Notes: generated from the letters alone by a model not told the origin. A DNA stretch of 64,000 nt from Prevotella sp. (GCA_031285625.1 JAITVV010000007.1:62001-126000); one strand, 5' to 3'. Counted from the first letter of the stretch, positions 8,155-17,356 are shown. Numbers and translations are program-made.

Positions 8155-9135
8155 ATGAATAATATAGATAAGGCTCCGGATTATTTGGATGATCCGCATT
8201 TAAGCCAACAAACTAAAGAATACCTGAAAGTTCTAAACTCTGGCGACAAACCAGTAGAATCCCTACCGATTGCAGATGCCCGCAAAGTTCTCGAAGATGC
8301 ACAATCGTCGGTGAATGTAGATCTATCAGGTATAGAAGAGAGTGAAAAAACAATAACTCAAGATGGATATACGATAAAACTTAACATCGTACGTCCTCAA
8401 GGGAATAAAAACAAATTACCTGTTTTCATCTTCATACATGGAGGTGGATGGGTTTTAGGAGACTATCCTACACATAAACGCCTGGTACGTGATCTTGTTG
8501 TTACATCCGGTTTCTGTGCAGTCTTTGTAAATTATTCACCTTCACCTGAGGCCAAATATCCTACAGCAATAAATGAGATATATGCTGCAACCAAATGGGT
8601 TTCGCAACATGGAGAGGAAATAAATGTCGATGGGAAGAAACTGGCTGTTGTAGGTAATAGTGTGGGTGGGAACATGTCGATAGTGACCAGCCTGAGAGCT
8701 AAAGAAGAGAATGGACCTGAGATAAAAGTACAACTATTACTCTGGCCTGTTACTGATGCCACTTTTGACTGGGACTCTTATACGTTATATGGTAAGCAAA
8801 GATTTCTCACTACTCCATTAATGAAATGGATGTTTGACCAATATACGACCAATGAAGAAGAACGGAAGAATATACATCTTTCTCCACTGCAAGCATCTAT
8901 CGAAGAATTGAGAGGCTTACCTCCAACTTTAATAACAGTTGCAGAAAACGATATTCTGAGAGATCAGGGAGAAGCATTGGGCCGTAAACTAGATGAGGCC
9001 GGAGTAAGAGTTTCTACTATTCGGTTCAATGGAGTAATACATGATTGGGGAATGCTTAATGGTTATGCCAGAATACCGGAGACTTGTTCATTAATAGGAA
9101 TCTCTGCAGCAATGCTCAAATATTATCTTCAATAA
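8155..9135 (+). CDS. Alpha/beta hydrolase, HSL-type esterase
   Basis: The 326-residue protein fits the hormone-sensitive-lipase (family IV) esterases: oxyanion-hole H-G-G-G at 95-98, nucleophile elbow G-N-S-V-G-G with Ser169 (usually G-D-S-A-G-G), Asp266 in A-E-N-D and His296 in V-I-H-D-W. The triad is complete, so it should hydrolyse short acyl esters. No signal peptide is visible, so it is probably cytoplasmic. I chose the ATG at 8155; a TTG at 8107 would place the start inside the preceding hairpin. It lies among envelope genes. The Asn/Val changes in the elbow are unusual but leave the Ser. Confidence 0.85.
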   Translation: MNNIDKAPDYLDDPHLSQQTKEYLKVLNSGDKPVESLPIADARKVLEDAQSSVNVDLSGIEESEKTITQDGYTIKLNIVRPQGNKNKLPVFIFIHGGGWVLGDYPTHKRLVRDLVVTSGFCAVFVNYSPSPEAKYPTAINEIYAATKWVSQHGEEINVDGKKLAVVGNSVGGNMSIVTSLRAKEENGPEIKVQLLLWPVTDATFDWDSYTLYGKQRFLTTPLMKWMFDQYTTNEEERKNIHLSPLQASIEELRGLPPTLITVAENDILRDQGEALGRKLDEAGVRVSTIRFNGVIHDWGMLNGYARIPETCSLIGISAAMLKYYLQ

Positions 9136-9161
9136 ATATTGTATTAAATAAATAAATGATT

Positions 9162-9653
9162 ATGAAAAAAATGCTTTTTATTATTACCTGTATTCTTATA
9201 TCGGGTATAGCAATGCAGTCATGTAAACAAAGTGACGAAAATCTGAAAAAGGATGTGGATAAAGCAATTCAGGGACGTTACAACAGTACCATTAGTACTT
9301 CTGTTAAAGATGGAGTAGTAACACTTATAGGCACAGTAGAATCACAACAAGAAAAGACATCAGTTGAAAGTGAAGTGAAAGCTGTAAAACATGTAAAAAC
9401 GGTAGTAAATAATATCTCGGTTCGTGAAAGTAATATTACCTCACAGCAACCTGTGATAAATCCTGATAATACTATTAAATCCTCTATTGAATCAAGACTG
9501 GCAACAGAAGGGTTTAAAGATGTTAAGGTCGATGTTAGCAATGGAGAAATTATCCTGAGCGGAAACCTTAAGAGAAGTGACCTTACTAAAGTAATGCAGA
9601 TAGCTAACGAGTCGAATCCTAAAAAAGTTACTAACAATCTAAATCTGAAATAA
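9162..9653 (+). CDS. Two-BON-domain lipoprotein
   Basis: The product (about 163 residues) has a lipobox ending in Q-S-C followed by two BON domains, about 30-90 and 105-160, each with the G-x-V-x-L-x-G-x-V/L strand pattern and a following amphipathic helix. BON proteins bind phospholipid surfaces and occur in osmotic-stress proteins such as OsmY. An ATG six bases upstream (9156) is an equally possible start. The stop overlaps the start of the LysM gene by one base (TAATG), so the two are translationally coupled. Confidence 0.85.
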   Translation: MKKMLFIITCILISGIAMQSCKQSDENLKKDVDKAIQGRYNSTISTSVKDGVVTLIGTVESQQEKTSVESEVKAVKHVKTVVNNISVRESNITSQQPVINPDNTIKSSIESRLATEGFKDVKVDVSNGEIILSGNLKRSDLTKVMQIANESNPKKVTNNLNLK

Positions 9654-10021
9654 TGGACTTAAAAGATAAATACAGCAAAATAATTGATTTTTCCTCAAAA
9701 CCAAATGTAGATAATCTTTCTATTAGCGAGAATGATGGAGTATTGTATATTTCAGGTACAGCAAGTGAGTCTGTAAAAGAAAAACTATGGGATCTGTATA
9801 ACCAGATAGATCCGGATATGCGATCCGGAGATATGGTACTGGATATAAAATCGACTGGAGGAAGCGAACAGATTTATGAAATTAAACCAGGAGATAGTCT
9901 AAGTAAGATAGCTCAACACTACCCCGGAGTGACATGGCAAAAATTATATGAGGCAAATAAAGATGTAATAAAAGATCCGAATGTAATACATCCCGGCCAA
10001 AAGATTAAAATTCCTAAATAA
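9653..10021 (+). CDS. BON-LysM protein (YgaU/Kbp-like)
   Basis: The 122-residue protein combines a BON-like N-terminal region (about 15-65) with a C-terminal LysM domain (about 74-121: Y-E-I-K-P-G-D-S-L-S-K-I-A start and H-P-G-Q-K-I-K-I-P end). This is the architecture of E. coli YgaU/Kbp, a small potassium-binding protein with stress-related expression. There is no signal peptide. It overlaps the upstream BON lipoprotein gene by one base. The potassium-binding assignment is by architecture only. Confidence 0.85.
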   Translation: MDLKDKYSKIIDFSSKPNVDNLSISENDGVLYISGTASESVKEKLWDLYNQIDPDMRSGDMVLDIKSTGGSEQIYEIKPGDSLSKIAQHYPGVTWQKLYEANKDVIKDPNVIHPGQKIKIPK

Positions 10022-10078
10022 TCACTTATCCCATCTTGGAGAATATTGATTTTTAGTACGAATTTTAAATAAACGATT

Positions 10079-10303
10079 ATGTCAAAAGATGATATAGGAA
10101 CTGAATCCGGAACTATTTGGTTATTACTTTCAGACAAAGGGAAATTATCTATAAGAGAAATCGGTGAATTTACAAATTGTAAGGACTCACTTATCTTTTT
10201 AGCATTAGGATGGTTATTAAGAGAAGATAAGATTCGTTTTTTTGATGAGAATGGTATTTTGTATGCTGAACTAAATAGGTGTGGATCTGAATTATATTAC
10301 TAA
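10079..10303 (+). CDS. DUF2582 winged-helix protein
   Basis: The 74-residue protein matches the DUF2582 winged-helix family: it starts near I-G-x-x-S-G-T-I-W, and has the diagnostic A-L-G-W-L-L-R-E-D-K-I segment at about 41-52. Members are small cytoplasmic proteins proposed to bind nucleic acid; no target is known. It lies 57 bp downstream of the LysM gene and is followed by a strong terminator, so it may end the plus-strand stress operon. Confidence 0.85.
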   Translation: MSKDDIGTESGTIWLLLSDKGKLSIREIGEFTNCKDSLIFLALGWLLREDKIRFFDENGILYAELNRCGSELYY

Positions 10304-10361
10304 ATAATCTATCTCGATTACACATTATATCTATCTTAAACTAATGAAAGTAATTTCTGAG

Positions 10362-10391
10362 AAAGAGGTATAGATAGTTCTATACCTCTTT
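10362..10391 (+). terminator. Rho-independent terminator
   Basis: A perfect 13-bp stem (10362-10374 with 10379-10391) with a 4-nt loop ends in a short T-run, 58 bp after the DUF2582 stop. It should end that transcription unit. Confidence 0.85.
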
Positions 10392-10484
10392 TATATATGA
10401 GTAACTTAATTGATATTAGTCATGTATAAGATAATTTATAGACATACCAGATATGCCATATTTAAAACTGTAAAGCATTGCTTT

Positions 10485-10748
10485 ATGAAAACAAGAAATA
10501 AAATTTCTCATAAGTTAGACGCTGATGACAGGAATAAATTACGTTCATCGGATTTTGGAATTCCAGATCAACGGGAGTATCCGATGCCCGATGCTGCCCA
10601 TGTACGGGCGGCAGAGTCTTACTTTAGGTATTCATGTGACGAAAAGAAACCGATATTAGCTCACCGTATAATTCTAAAAGCGAGAAAATTCGGAGTAAAG
10701 GTAGAAAGTCCCATTATATTAGAATGGGCAGAAAAATTTAAAAAATAG
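10485..10748 (+). CDS. Small conserved protein with Y-P-M-P-D-A-A-H motif
   Basis: The 87-residue protein contains F-G-I-P-D-Q-R-E-Y-P-M-P-D-A-A-H-V-R-A-A, a motif I recognise from small conserved proteins (DUF6582-like) in phage and bacterial genomes, plus a Lys-rich helical tail. The ATG at 10485 gives a hydrophilic N-terminus; ATGs at 10410 and 10422 would add basic residues. No function is known. Its stop lies 3 bases before the apparent start of the next lipoprotein gene, so they are probably cotranscribed. Confidence 0.65.
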   Translation: MKTRNKISHKLDADDRNKLRSSDFGIPDQREYPMPDAAHVRAAESYFRYSCDEKKPILAHRIILKARKFGVKVESPIILEWAEKFKK

Positions 10749-10751
10749 TTT

Positions 10752-11159
10752 ATTAAAAAAGGTTTAATTTATAGCCTGTTACTTATAGGCTTAACGATGG
10801 GTTTTATCTCATGTGGAGATGATGACGATGCTCCTGTATTAGGAGCAAATGTAAAGGTAACTGTAAAAAATATTGCAGGAGTAGTACAGGAAGATGTTGA
10901 AGTGTATATGTTCAAAGACCTGGAACCAGAAGAATCGACTGATCCTGGATCGGCATCGAAAAAAGAGGTTACAGATGCAGACGGAGTAGCTTACTTCAAA
11001 CTAAATCTGACCGAATTGAATATTACAGAATCTAAAACAAATCTCTATTTTGCTGTTTATTACAGAGTTGGTGATGACCTTATATTCAAGGCCGGAGATG
11101 AATCTGTGACCGTAAAAAGAGATGAAGAGAAAGCAATTACATTGACAATACCAATTTAA
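10752..11159 (+). CDS. Small lipoprotein, apparent ATT start
   Basis: The frame opens just after the previous stop codon (10746-10748). Reading from the ATT at 10752 gives a textbook lipoprotein signal: two Lys, about 14 hydrophobic residues, then G-F-I-S-C. The first ATG (10797) lies inside that signal and would leave only M-G-F-I-S before the lipid Cys. So the real start is probably ATT, or an ATG that has mutated. The mature part is an Asp-rich segment followed by an Ig-like/CnaB-like beta domain. Function unknown. A strong terminator follows. Confidence 0.65.
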   Translation: MKKGLIYSLLLIGLTMGFISCGDDDDAPVLGANVKVTVKNIAGVVQEDVEVYMFKDLEPEESTDPGSASKKEVTDADGVAYFKLNLTELNITESKTNLYFAVYYRVGDDLIFKAGDESVTVKRDEEKAITLTIPI

Positions 11160-11183
11160 TATTGCTCACTTCATAAAAATGAT

Positions 11184-11212
11184 AAAGCCCTGACATTTAA
11201 TATCAGGGCTTT
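11184..11212. terminator. Bidirectional terminator between convergent blocks
   Basis: A 10-bp perfect stem (11184-11193 with 11203-11212) is flanked by A-rich sequence on the left and a T-run on the right. It sits between a + strand stop at 11159 and a - strand stop at 11231 and probably serves both. Confidence 0.85.
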
Positions 11213-11230
11213 TTATTTGGAAAACGAAGA

Positions 11231-11425
11231 TTATTCCCTGTCACTTTTTCCTGATAACTTACCAATATAAAAAATCGCAAATCCTATCAGGGAAATTACT
11301 GCTATAGCACCTACAACATAAAGCACAATAGTAGATACTACTTTTACTCCTATAACAAGGAGGGTAATAAAAAGCAAAATAGATATTACACCTATCGCTA
11401 TTAAAATATTCTTCAATATATTCAT
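11231..11425 (-). CDS. Small two-TM membrane protein
   Basis: The 64-residue product has two hydrophobic segments (about 5-27 and 33-54) joined by a short turn and ends with a charged tail. No family is recognised. It is the last gene of the - strand block and lies 25 bp after the DUF937-OmpA gene. It is probably an inner-membrane stress-associated peptide like others of this size, but nothing in the sequence shows a specific role. Confidence 0.6.
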   Translation of the reverse strand: MNILKNILIAIGVISILLFITLLVIGVKVVSTIVLYVVGAIAVISLIGFAIFYIGKLSGKSDRE

Positions 11426-11450
11426 ATTATTTCTTATTTATATTAATACA

Positions 11451-12650
11451 TTATTTTTTCACAAAACGTAATGCTATATCTCTGTCTTCAGCTCTTTTTG
11501 CTTCAGATTCGGAAGCACTATGTTTTGCAAATTCATCTCCATATCCCTGAACTTTAACAATCTGGGAACCTACTCCCCTCTTCTCAAGCAATGATTCTAT
11601 TGTTTTTGCCCGTTCCTGCGAAACTTTCAAGTTAGCTGCTTCAGTTCCTTTCTTATCAGCAAAAGCTGCTATTTTAATTCTAGCGTCCTTATAATTCTTC
11701 AAAATAGAAGCAATATTATCCAATTGAGTTTCAGATTCCGGCTTTAATTCGGTAGAGCTTCCAAATCCAAATGCAATATTGTCAAATTCAAACCATTTCT
11801 CTTTGAGCTCACTGTCTTTTGCTTTTTTATATTCATCAGATTGCAGGAACTTTACCATAGCATCTTCTACTCCTTTTTCATATACATTTATTTTTGTACT
11901 ATCAGGTAATCTCAATACATTAGACGCTCTGTTCGCTGAAGATGAAGATTGTTGAGAAGTAGGAGTTTGAGCTATAGTGTCTGTGGTAGCCACCTGTTCA
12001 ACAGGTCTTTCGGTCTCATTACTCCGACAAGATCTCCAACCCCAAAGAAGTAAGAGTAATAAGACGACAAGTACCACCCATATAACCCAATTATTCTTTT
12101 TATCTTCTTTTTTTGTATCTGTATTTAATACAGATGAGAGCCCGAATGATTTAATCAAATCAGAGGGAATCATTCCTATTAAGTCATTCTTCTCACTCCT
12201 TATTTCGTTCAGTAACATTGACATAGTCTTATTCTCCTTCACTAACTTATTACCTAGAAATCCGCAAAACAAAGGGGCAATCATAGCTATAAGTTTGTTT
12301 GCTGCTACATTTGATATTCCATTATTTTTTGCAATTGGATCTGTAAAGTCGACAGCTTTGTCACCTAAAAGGTGTTGCAAAAAATCATCACCGATTTTAA
12401 GCTGTTCGAGAGTTGGTTGCTCAGCCCATAATTCTCTGAATTCAAGAAGTAAATTTCGTCTACCGGCATCTTCAAGTATATTCATTATCTGTGGAGTACC
12501 TCCGTTCTTTAGCATAACACCTAACAAACTAGCAATAATAGAAGATGAAGTACCCGATATTCTTTCTTCACTTTCATCTAGTACTGTTGCTGCCTTTGAT
12601 ATCATTTCGTGACTTACAAGGCTTCTTAATGAGTTGTAATAATTATTCAT
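11451..12650 (-). CDS. DUF937 / OmpA-like membrane protein
   Basis: The 399-residue protein has an N-terminal DUF937-type helical domain (about 1-150, with repeated G-N-K-L-V and leucine-rich helices), a single transmembrane helix (about 188-205) and a C-terminal OmpA-like peptidoglycan-binding domain (about 280-398; the conserved R-A-K-T-I and V-Q-G-Y-G-D segments are present). The topology is cytoplasmic DUF937 joined through the inner membrane to periplasmic peptidoglycan. DUF937 resembles the YidB family. It lies 71 bp downstream of the SDR gene in a five-gene run. Confidence 0.85.
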   Translation of the reverse strand: MNNYYNSLRSLVSHEMISKAATVLDESEERISGTSSSIIASLLGVMLKNGGTPQIMNILEDAGRRNLLLEFRELWAEQPTLEQLKIGDDFLQHLLGDKAVDFTDPIAKNNGISNVAANKLIAMIAPLFCGFLGNKLVKENKTMSMLLNEIRSEKNDLIGMIPSDLIKSFGLSSVLNTDTKKEDKKNNWVIWVVLVVLLLLLLWGWRSCRSNETERPVEQVATTDTIAQTPTSQQSSSSANRASNVLRLPDSTKINVYEKGVEDAMVKFLQSDEYKKAKDSELKEKWFEFDNIAFGFGSSTELKPESETQLDNIASILKNYKDARIKIAAFADKKGTEAANLKVSQERAKTIESLLEKRGVGSQIVKVQGYGDEFAKHSASESEAKRAEDRDIALRFVKK

Positions 12651-12721
12651 AAGTTATTTATCTTAAGTTATCTGATATGTGAAGAATGTAGGTTGTGAAT
12701 ATCAGTACATAGAATAAAGGA

Positions 12722-13621
12722 CTAACCTAGATGATTTCCGCCTGTAACTCCGAATACTTCTGCTGTTATATAGCTGGATTCTTGTGATGCCAGAAAAACA
12801 TATATTCCAGCCAGTTCTGCTGGTTGTCCGGCTCTTTTAAGAGGCGTTTCTTGTCCAAATTTTGGTAATTTCTCTTGTTGCTGTCCACCACTTATTTGTA
12901 ATGGAGTCCATATAGGACCCGGCGCAACACAATTTACCCTTATACCTTTTGATGCAATTTGTTTTGCCAGTCCACGGGTCAAATTCAAGATAGCACTCTT
13001 TGTTGCTGCATAATCTAACAGGTCAGGACTAGGTTGATATGCCTGAATTGATGAACATGTGATAATTGAAGCTCCGGGAGGCAATAATGGTAAAGCTGCC
13101 TGTACTGTCCAAAATAATGAAAACACATTAATCTTAAATGTATTGGTTAATTGTTCGGTCGTTATTTCCTCTATATCCTTTTTAGATACTTGTTTACCTG
13201 CTATTAAAGCTAAGATGTCTAATCTTCCCAACTTCTCATGGGCTTCTTTAATCATTTGCTTATTAAACTCCTCGTCGCTTAAATCTCCTGGAATAAGTAT
13301 TACTTTTTTTCCTTCTTTTTCCAATAATTTAACGAGCGACTCCGCATCTTTCTGCTCTGATTCCAGATAGTTAATTGCAATATCAGCACCTTCGCGCGCA
13401 TAGGCGATTGCAGTAGCCCTTCCTATACCCGAATCACCTCCGGTTATAAGGGCTTTTCTTCCTTTTAACCTGCCATTGCCGACATAGCTTTCTTCACCAC
13501 AATCAGGAACGGGATCCATTTCACATTGAATACCCGGATATTCCTGAAGTTGTTTTGGAAAACCGTCCTGTCTGTATTGAGTCAGAGGATTTTGCATTTC
13601 GTTTTGTGATTTAATTTCCAT
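12722..13621 (-). CDS. SDR oxidoreductase, general-stress (GS39/YhdF-like)
   Basis: The 299-residue short-chain dehydrogenase has an N-terminal extension (about 1-50, typical of the GS39/YhdF stress group), the NAD(P)-binding T-G-G-D-S-G-I-G at 60-67, Ser190/191, and catalytic Tyr204 and Lys208 in D-Y-A-A-T-K. Members of this group are induced by general stress in Bacillus. The substrate is unknown. It lies 30 bp downstream of the FAD oxidoreductase gene in the - strand operon, with DUF937-OmpA next. Confidence 0.9.
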   Translation of the reverse strand: MEIKSQNEMQNPLTQYRQDGFPKQLQEYPGIQCEMDPVPDCGEESYVGNGRLKGRKALITGGDSGIGRATAIAYAREGADIAINYLESEQKDAESLVKLLEKEGKKVILIPGDLSDEEFNKQMIKEAHEKLGRLDILALIAGKQVSKKDIEEITTEQLTNTFKINVFSLFWTVQAALPLLPPGASIITCSSIQAYQPSPDLLDYAATKSAILNLTRGLAKQIASKGIRVNCVAPGPIWTPLQISGGQQQEKLPKFGQETPLKRAGQPAELAGIYVFLASQESSYITAEVFGVTGGNHLG

Positions 13622-13651
13622 ATTTTTTGTCTTTAATAATTAATAATCAAT

Positions 13652-14863
13652 TTATTTCCCTCTTTCAAATCCAAAAACTTTTTCTCTTTCATCTTTTACA
13701 CCACTCAGCTTATTTTTTATAAGTTGTGCAGCAATCATACTAAATGTGATACCGTTTCCCCCGTATCCTAATGCATAAAACATTCTTTTTTTGCCTGGCC
13801 AATTTCCTATATATGGTAAGCCATCTTTTGTCGAACTAAATGTCCCGCACCATGCCATATCTGTTTTAAAAGGTATATGAGGAAATAGCTTTTTTATCTT
13901 TCGCTCTAATATTGAAACCTTTTTTCTTAGTAATTCATCCCTTTTTACAGGATTTCGAAATTCTTCATCTTCCCCACCTACTATGATCCGGTTTTTGTTA
14001 TCTGTACGAATATATAAGTACGGCTCTTGGGTTTCCCATATGAGGCTCCGTTTGTGCCATATATACTTTTCATCGACAGGCTCAGATATAATTGCATATG
14101 TAGATGTCAGATTCATTACCTGTTTAGGCAGGAATTTTCCTGCTTCAAACCCTGCAGCAATGATTACATTCTTACACTTAATCTTATACCCGTCTATAGT
14201 AAGCAGTTCATATCCTTTTGGCGTTTCTGAGTATTTATCAACTTCAGTATGTGTAAAAACACTCAGATCATTTTTAGCCATATGATAATCTATGAGATGG
14301 GTAGCAGCTTTATAAGCATCTATCTGAGCCGATACATTATTTTCCAGACTACCCAATGCTTTAATTCCATATTTATTAAGTAATTCCTTTTTATCCAGAA
14401 AGTCCACAGGCAGTTTATGCTTCTTTCTTATCTCGTATTCTTTTTTTATAAGTTTTTCTCCTTTTTTGTTACTGGCATAATATACACTGGGTACTTTTTC
14501 AAAATCGGGATCGAAGTTAATACTCTTGAAAACATTTTCAATATCTGTTATTGACTGTAAACAAGCTTTATAAGCCATTACAGCTAAATTCTCATCTATT
14601 ATTTTTACCATCTCACACAATGGTGTATCAATCTCATATTGCAACAAAGCTGTACTGGCAGTAGAACTACCAGCTGTAATGCTTCGTTTATCAATTAATG
14701 TACATTTCATTCCTGCCCGACATAATTCATGAGCAACTAAAGCTCCTGTAATACCTCCTCCAATAATTACTACATCTGCAGCAATATTGGATTTTAGCGG
14801 ATTAAAATAATTATACAATTGGTTTTTAGCCATCCAATAGGGAAGCCCTGAATACAAATCCAT
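13652..14863 (-). CDS. FAD-dependent amine/amino-acid oxidoreductase (DAO fold)
   Basis: The 403-residue protein belongs to the FAD-dependent DAO family: dinucleotide-binding V-V-I-I-G-G-G-I-T-G-A at about 31-41, a later Y-A-L-G-Y-G-G-N-G-I motif near the C-terminus that contacts FAD, and the D-K-R at the end of the second strand. The substrate cannot be read from sequence. Only 10 bp separate it from the alpha-amylase gene. No Rieske domain is present, although related stress-cluster DAO proteins often carry one. Confidence 0.85.
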   Translation of the reverse strand: MDLYSGLPYWMAKNQLYNYFNPLKSNIAADVVIIGGGITGALVAHELCRAGMKCTLIDKRSITAGSSTASTALLQYEIDTPLCEMVKIIDENLAVMAYKACLQSITDIENVFKSINFDPDFEKVPSVYYASNKKGEKLIKKEYEIRKKHKLPVDFLDKKELLNKYGIKALGSLENNVSAQIDAYKAATHLIDYHMAKNDLSVFTHTEVDKYSETPKGYELLTIDGYKIKCKNVIIAAGFEAGKFLPKQVMNLTSTYAIISEPVDEKYIWHKRSLIWETQEPYLYIRTDNKNRIIVGGEDEEFRNPVKRDELLRKKVSILERKIKKLFPHIPFKTDMAWCGTFSSTKDGLPYIGNWPGKKRMFYALGYGGNGITFSMIAAQLIKNKLSGVKDEREKVFGFERGK

Positions 14864-14873
14864 AGAGTTACTT

Positions 14874-16316
14874 TTATTTTTTTACCCAAACTGCTACTTT
14901 ACCACCATGTACCTTAAAGAGAGCTTTACCATCATCTCCTATAATAACTTCATCATCAATACTGCCTGTAATTTCGTGCCATGTCTCTCCTTTGTGATGT
15001 TCTCCAACATACATCACTTTATCACCATCTTCCCCGTTTGAAAGAAGCAAAGCTAAACCTGAGTCTTCACGTATATCATCACCTTCACGGGTGAGACCTA
15101 CAGTATTGGGATGATCAAAATAATAATTTTGCTTTCCATAGGCATATCTAGCACGTGCATCAAGAAGAATGTCTAAAATCTTCCGATGCGGAGATTCCTG
15201 ATCCCCCATTTTGTAATAATCTCCATAAAAAATACACGGATATCCTTTTTCCATAAGTAAGATAATACCATAGGCCAAAGGCTTAAACCACGATTTTATC
15301 TGTGACTCCAACGAACTACCATGCTGAGAATCATGATTATCAACAAACGTAACGGCTTTATCAGGGAGCTGAGATACTAATGTTCCATCAGGTAGATTGG
15401 TTAAGTCAAAATCGCGTCCCTGCTGTGAAGCCTGATAGAATTTATAATGTAAGGGTACATCAAACAGATTGAGCTTATGATCAGTGATATCCAAAAATTC
15501 TTGTAATGCATCAAAATCTTCTTTCCAATATTCACCAACAGCAAAAAAGTTATCTCCTCGTTCTGAACGCACTTCATCCATAAATTTCTTAAGAAAATGA
15601 GCATCCATATGTTTGATTGCGTCTAATCTCATTCCATCCAGATTAAGTTCTGTAGAGACCCATCTTCCCCATTTTCCCAATTCTCCAACAACTTCCGGAT
15701 GGTCTAAATCCAGGTCATTGAACATCAGATAGTCGTAGTTGTTATTTTCACCATCTACAGCCTGACTCCAATTCTTGCCTTCACCCAAAATACGATAAAT
15801 AGCAGTCTTTTCATTAGCTGCATTATAGTCAGTACCTGAGAAGTGATACCAGTGCCATTTAAAATCCGAATATTTATCTTCCCTTCCCGGGAAATTATAC
15901 CCTGTATATGCTTCTATTTCATAAGGATCACTTACAGTTTTGGTCCTGTCATCAAAATCTACTTCCTGAGCCATAAATTTTTCAGTGTATTCGCCTCCTG
16001 CTTTATGATTCATTACAGCATCGAGATAAACTGATATCTGATATTTATGCAATTCAGTAATAGCATCAATCAGTTCCTGTTTAGTACCATATTTAGTTCT
16101 TACAGTACCTTTTTGATCAAATTCACCCAAATCGAAAAGATCATAAGTTGCATAACCCTCATCTTCTTGCTCATCAGCTTTATACGCAGGAGGAATCCAT
16201 ACTGAAGTTACACCGATCTCACTCAGATGTTTTGCATCATTTTTCAATTGCTTCCAGAACTTACCATCATTAGGTAAATTCCATTCGAAGTATTGCATCA
16301 TTACACCATTTTTCAT
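14874..16316 (-). CDS. Cytoplasmic alpha-amylase, GH13_5-type
   Basis: The 480-residue protein begins M-K-N-G-V-M-M-Q-Y-F-E-W, typical of cytoplasmic AmyA-type (GH13 subfamily 5) alpha-amylases, with no signal peptide. The conserved GH13 regions are present: V-M-N-H-K near 101, catalytic Asp232 in G-M-R-L-D-A-I-K-H, Glu262 in F-A-V-G-E-Y, and Asp329 in F-V-D-N-H-D. It should hydrolyse alpha-1,4 bonds of intracellular glycogen or maltodextrin. The ATG at 16316 gives the family start; an upstream in-frame ATG adds 33 unrelated residues. It heads a five-gene - strand operon. Confidence 0.9.
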   Translation of the reverse strand: MKNGVMMQYFEWNLPNDGKFWKQLKNDAKHLSEIGVTSVWIPPAYKADEQEDEGYATYDLFDLGEFDQKGTVRTKYGTKQELIDAITELHKYQISVYLDAVMNHKAGGEYTEKFMAQEVDFDDRTKTVSDPYEIEAYTGYNFPGREDKYSDFKWHWYHFSGTDYNAANEKTAIYRILGEGKNWSQAVDGENNNYDYLMFNDLDLDHPEVVGELGKWGRWVSTELNLDGMRLDAIKHMDAHFLKKFMDEVRSERGDNFFAVGEYWKEDFDALQEFLDITDHKLNLFDVPLHYKFYQASQQGRDFDLTNLPDGTLVSQLPDKAVTFVDNHDSQHGSSLESQIKSWFKPLAYGIILLMEKGYPCIFYGDYYKMGDQESPHRKILDILLDARARYAYGKQNYYFDHPNTVGLTREGDDIREDSGLALLLSNGEDGDKVMYVGEHHKGETWHEITGSIDDEVIIGDDGKALFKVHGGKVAVWVKK

Positions 16317-16951
16317 ACTAATACTCTTTTTATATTTTGATCTAATTCTGTCGTATAAAGGATAATAAATTATTAGGTAGTTTTTCTTTGTCTTATGGTA
16401 TGAAGTGTAAATCAAGCTCTGATCATACTAATACAAAACGCATATAAAATCTATTTTGTTTAATACCCAGCTAAGACATTCTTTTTTGAACTTTCTGGTT
16501 TTGAGATTGTTATATACAACTAATCTGATTTTTAAGTCTTACCTCGATTAATCTTCAAAATGATCCTATCTAACTAATACTGAATTTAGTATAGAGCTAA
16601 AGAGGTATATTAATAATTCAAAAAAATTAAGTCCACTCTTGAGAAAAATGAATAAATCAAATAGCAAACTTGTTGTTTAATTGTGATTTTTTAACTTAGA
16701 GTTACTGTTCTATAAATGGCATTCATATTCGCTATTCTCCTGATTACATCTATTTCCATCTTTCTTGCGAACCTGGCAATAAAAATGCGATTAAAACTTT
16801 TTTACCATGTTATTTATATAGAATTTTCAGTCATTGGCCCCCTCTCGATATTTAAGAAAGTTTTTACTTGCAGTTTGATAAACTTGTTGACATGCTGTTG
16901 TCATCTTCATATAATACTTTTGTATGGTAGTTAAACTAAAAACTTTATAAT
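16317..16951. other. Divergent promoter region
   Basis: This 635-bp AT-rich stretch separates the - strand alpha-amylase operon from the + strand VOC operon. I see no plausible gene; a + frame at 16716-16934 has a hydrophobic low-complexity product and no motif. A small dyad (16577-16581 with 16588-16592) is present. A TAnnTTTG box lies at 16915-16922. Confidence 0.5.
16888..16922 (+). promoter_or_regulatory. Promoter and dyad of VOC-WYL operon
   Basis: A -7 element TACTTTTG at 16915-16922 precedes the VOC gene by 29 bp. A TGACA/TGTCA dyad (16888-16892 with 16899-16903) lies where a -33 element is expected, and could be the operator of the WYL regulator encoded downstream. The dyad assignment is inference. 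Confidence 0.45.
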
Positions 16952-17356
16952 ATGAAAATTAAACCTTATTTGGCTTTTAATGGTAATGCAGAAGAAGCGC
17001 TAAACTTTTATGCCGGAGTATTTAACGGAACTGTCGGAGAAATCTATCGTTATGGAGAATATCAGGAAATGGAAAGCCCTGCAGAATACAAGGACAAAAT
17101 AATCCATTCCTGCCTTACCTTTAGTAGCTGTACCATCAGCATAGCAGACACAATGCCTGGCACAAAATCCGACTTCGGCTCTTTGGGGCATACAATTACA
17201 GTATTTTGCGACACAGATCAACAACTTAAAGATATTTATGCAAAATTATCTGCAAGCGGGCAAATTAAATGCGAACTTTGTGAGCCCAGCTGGGCGAAAC
17301 TATATGCTGAAATTTTAGATAAATTTGGCGTACTTTGGGCACTGATTATAGAATAA
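16952..17356 (+). CDS. VOC (PhnB-like) family protein
   Basis: The 134-residue protein has the VOC/PhnB fold pattern: I-K-P-Y-L-A-F-N-G-N-A-E-E-A start and a glyoxalase-like second half with the terminal F-G-V-L-W-A. PhnB-like proteins are often annotated as 3-demethylubiquinone methyltransferase-like, but the catalytic role is unknown. The usual metal ligands cannot be assigned with confidence. It is the first gene of an operon with a WYL regulator (40 bp later), which suggests it is a detoxification or ligand-binding protein under that regulator. Confidence 0.8.
   Translation: MKIKPYLAFNGNAEEALNFYAGVFNGTVGEIYRYGEYQEMESPAEYKDKIIHSCLTFSSCTISIADTMPGTKSDFGSLGHTITVFCDTDQQLKDIYAKLSASGQIKCELCEPSWAKLYAEILDKFGVLWALIIE

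Noticed and set aside
11977-12612. Long + strand frame opposite the DUF937-OmpA gene
   Set aside because: It mirrors a gene with clear domains; its own product has no motif and its codon pattern fits the complement of the real gene.
16716-16934. Open frame on the + strand before the VOC gene
   Set aside because: The product is a low-complexity hydrophobic stretch without a motif, it overlaps the dyad and -7 box of the VOC promoter, and it has no neighbour support.
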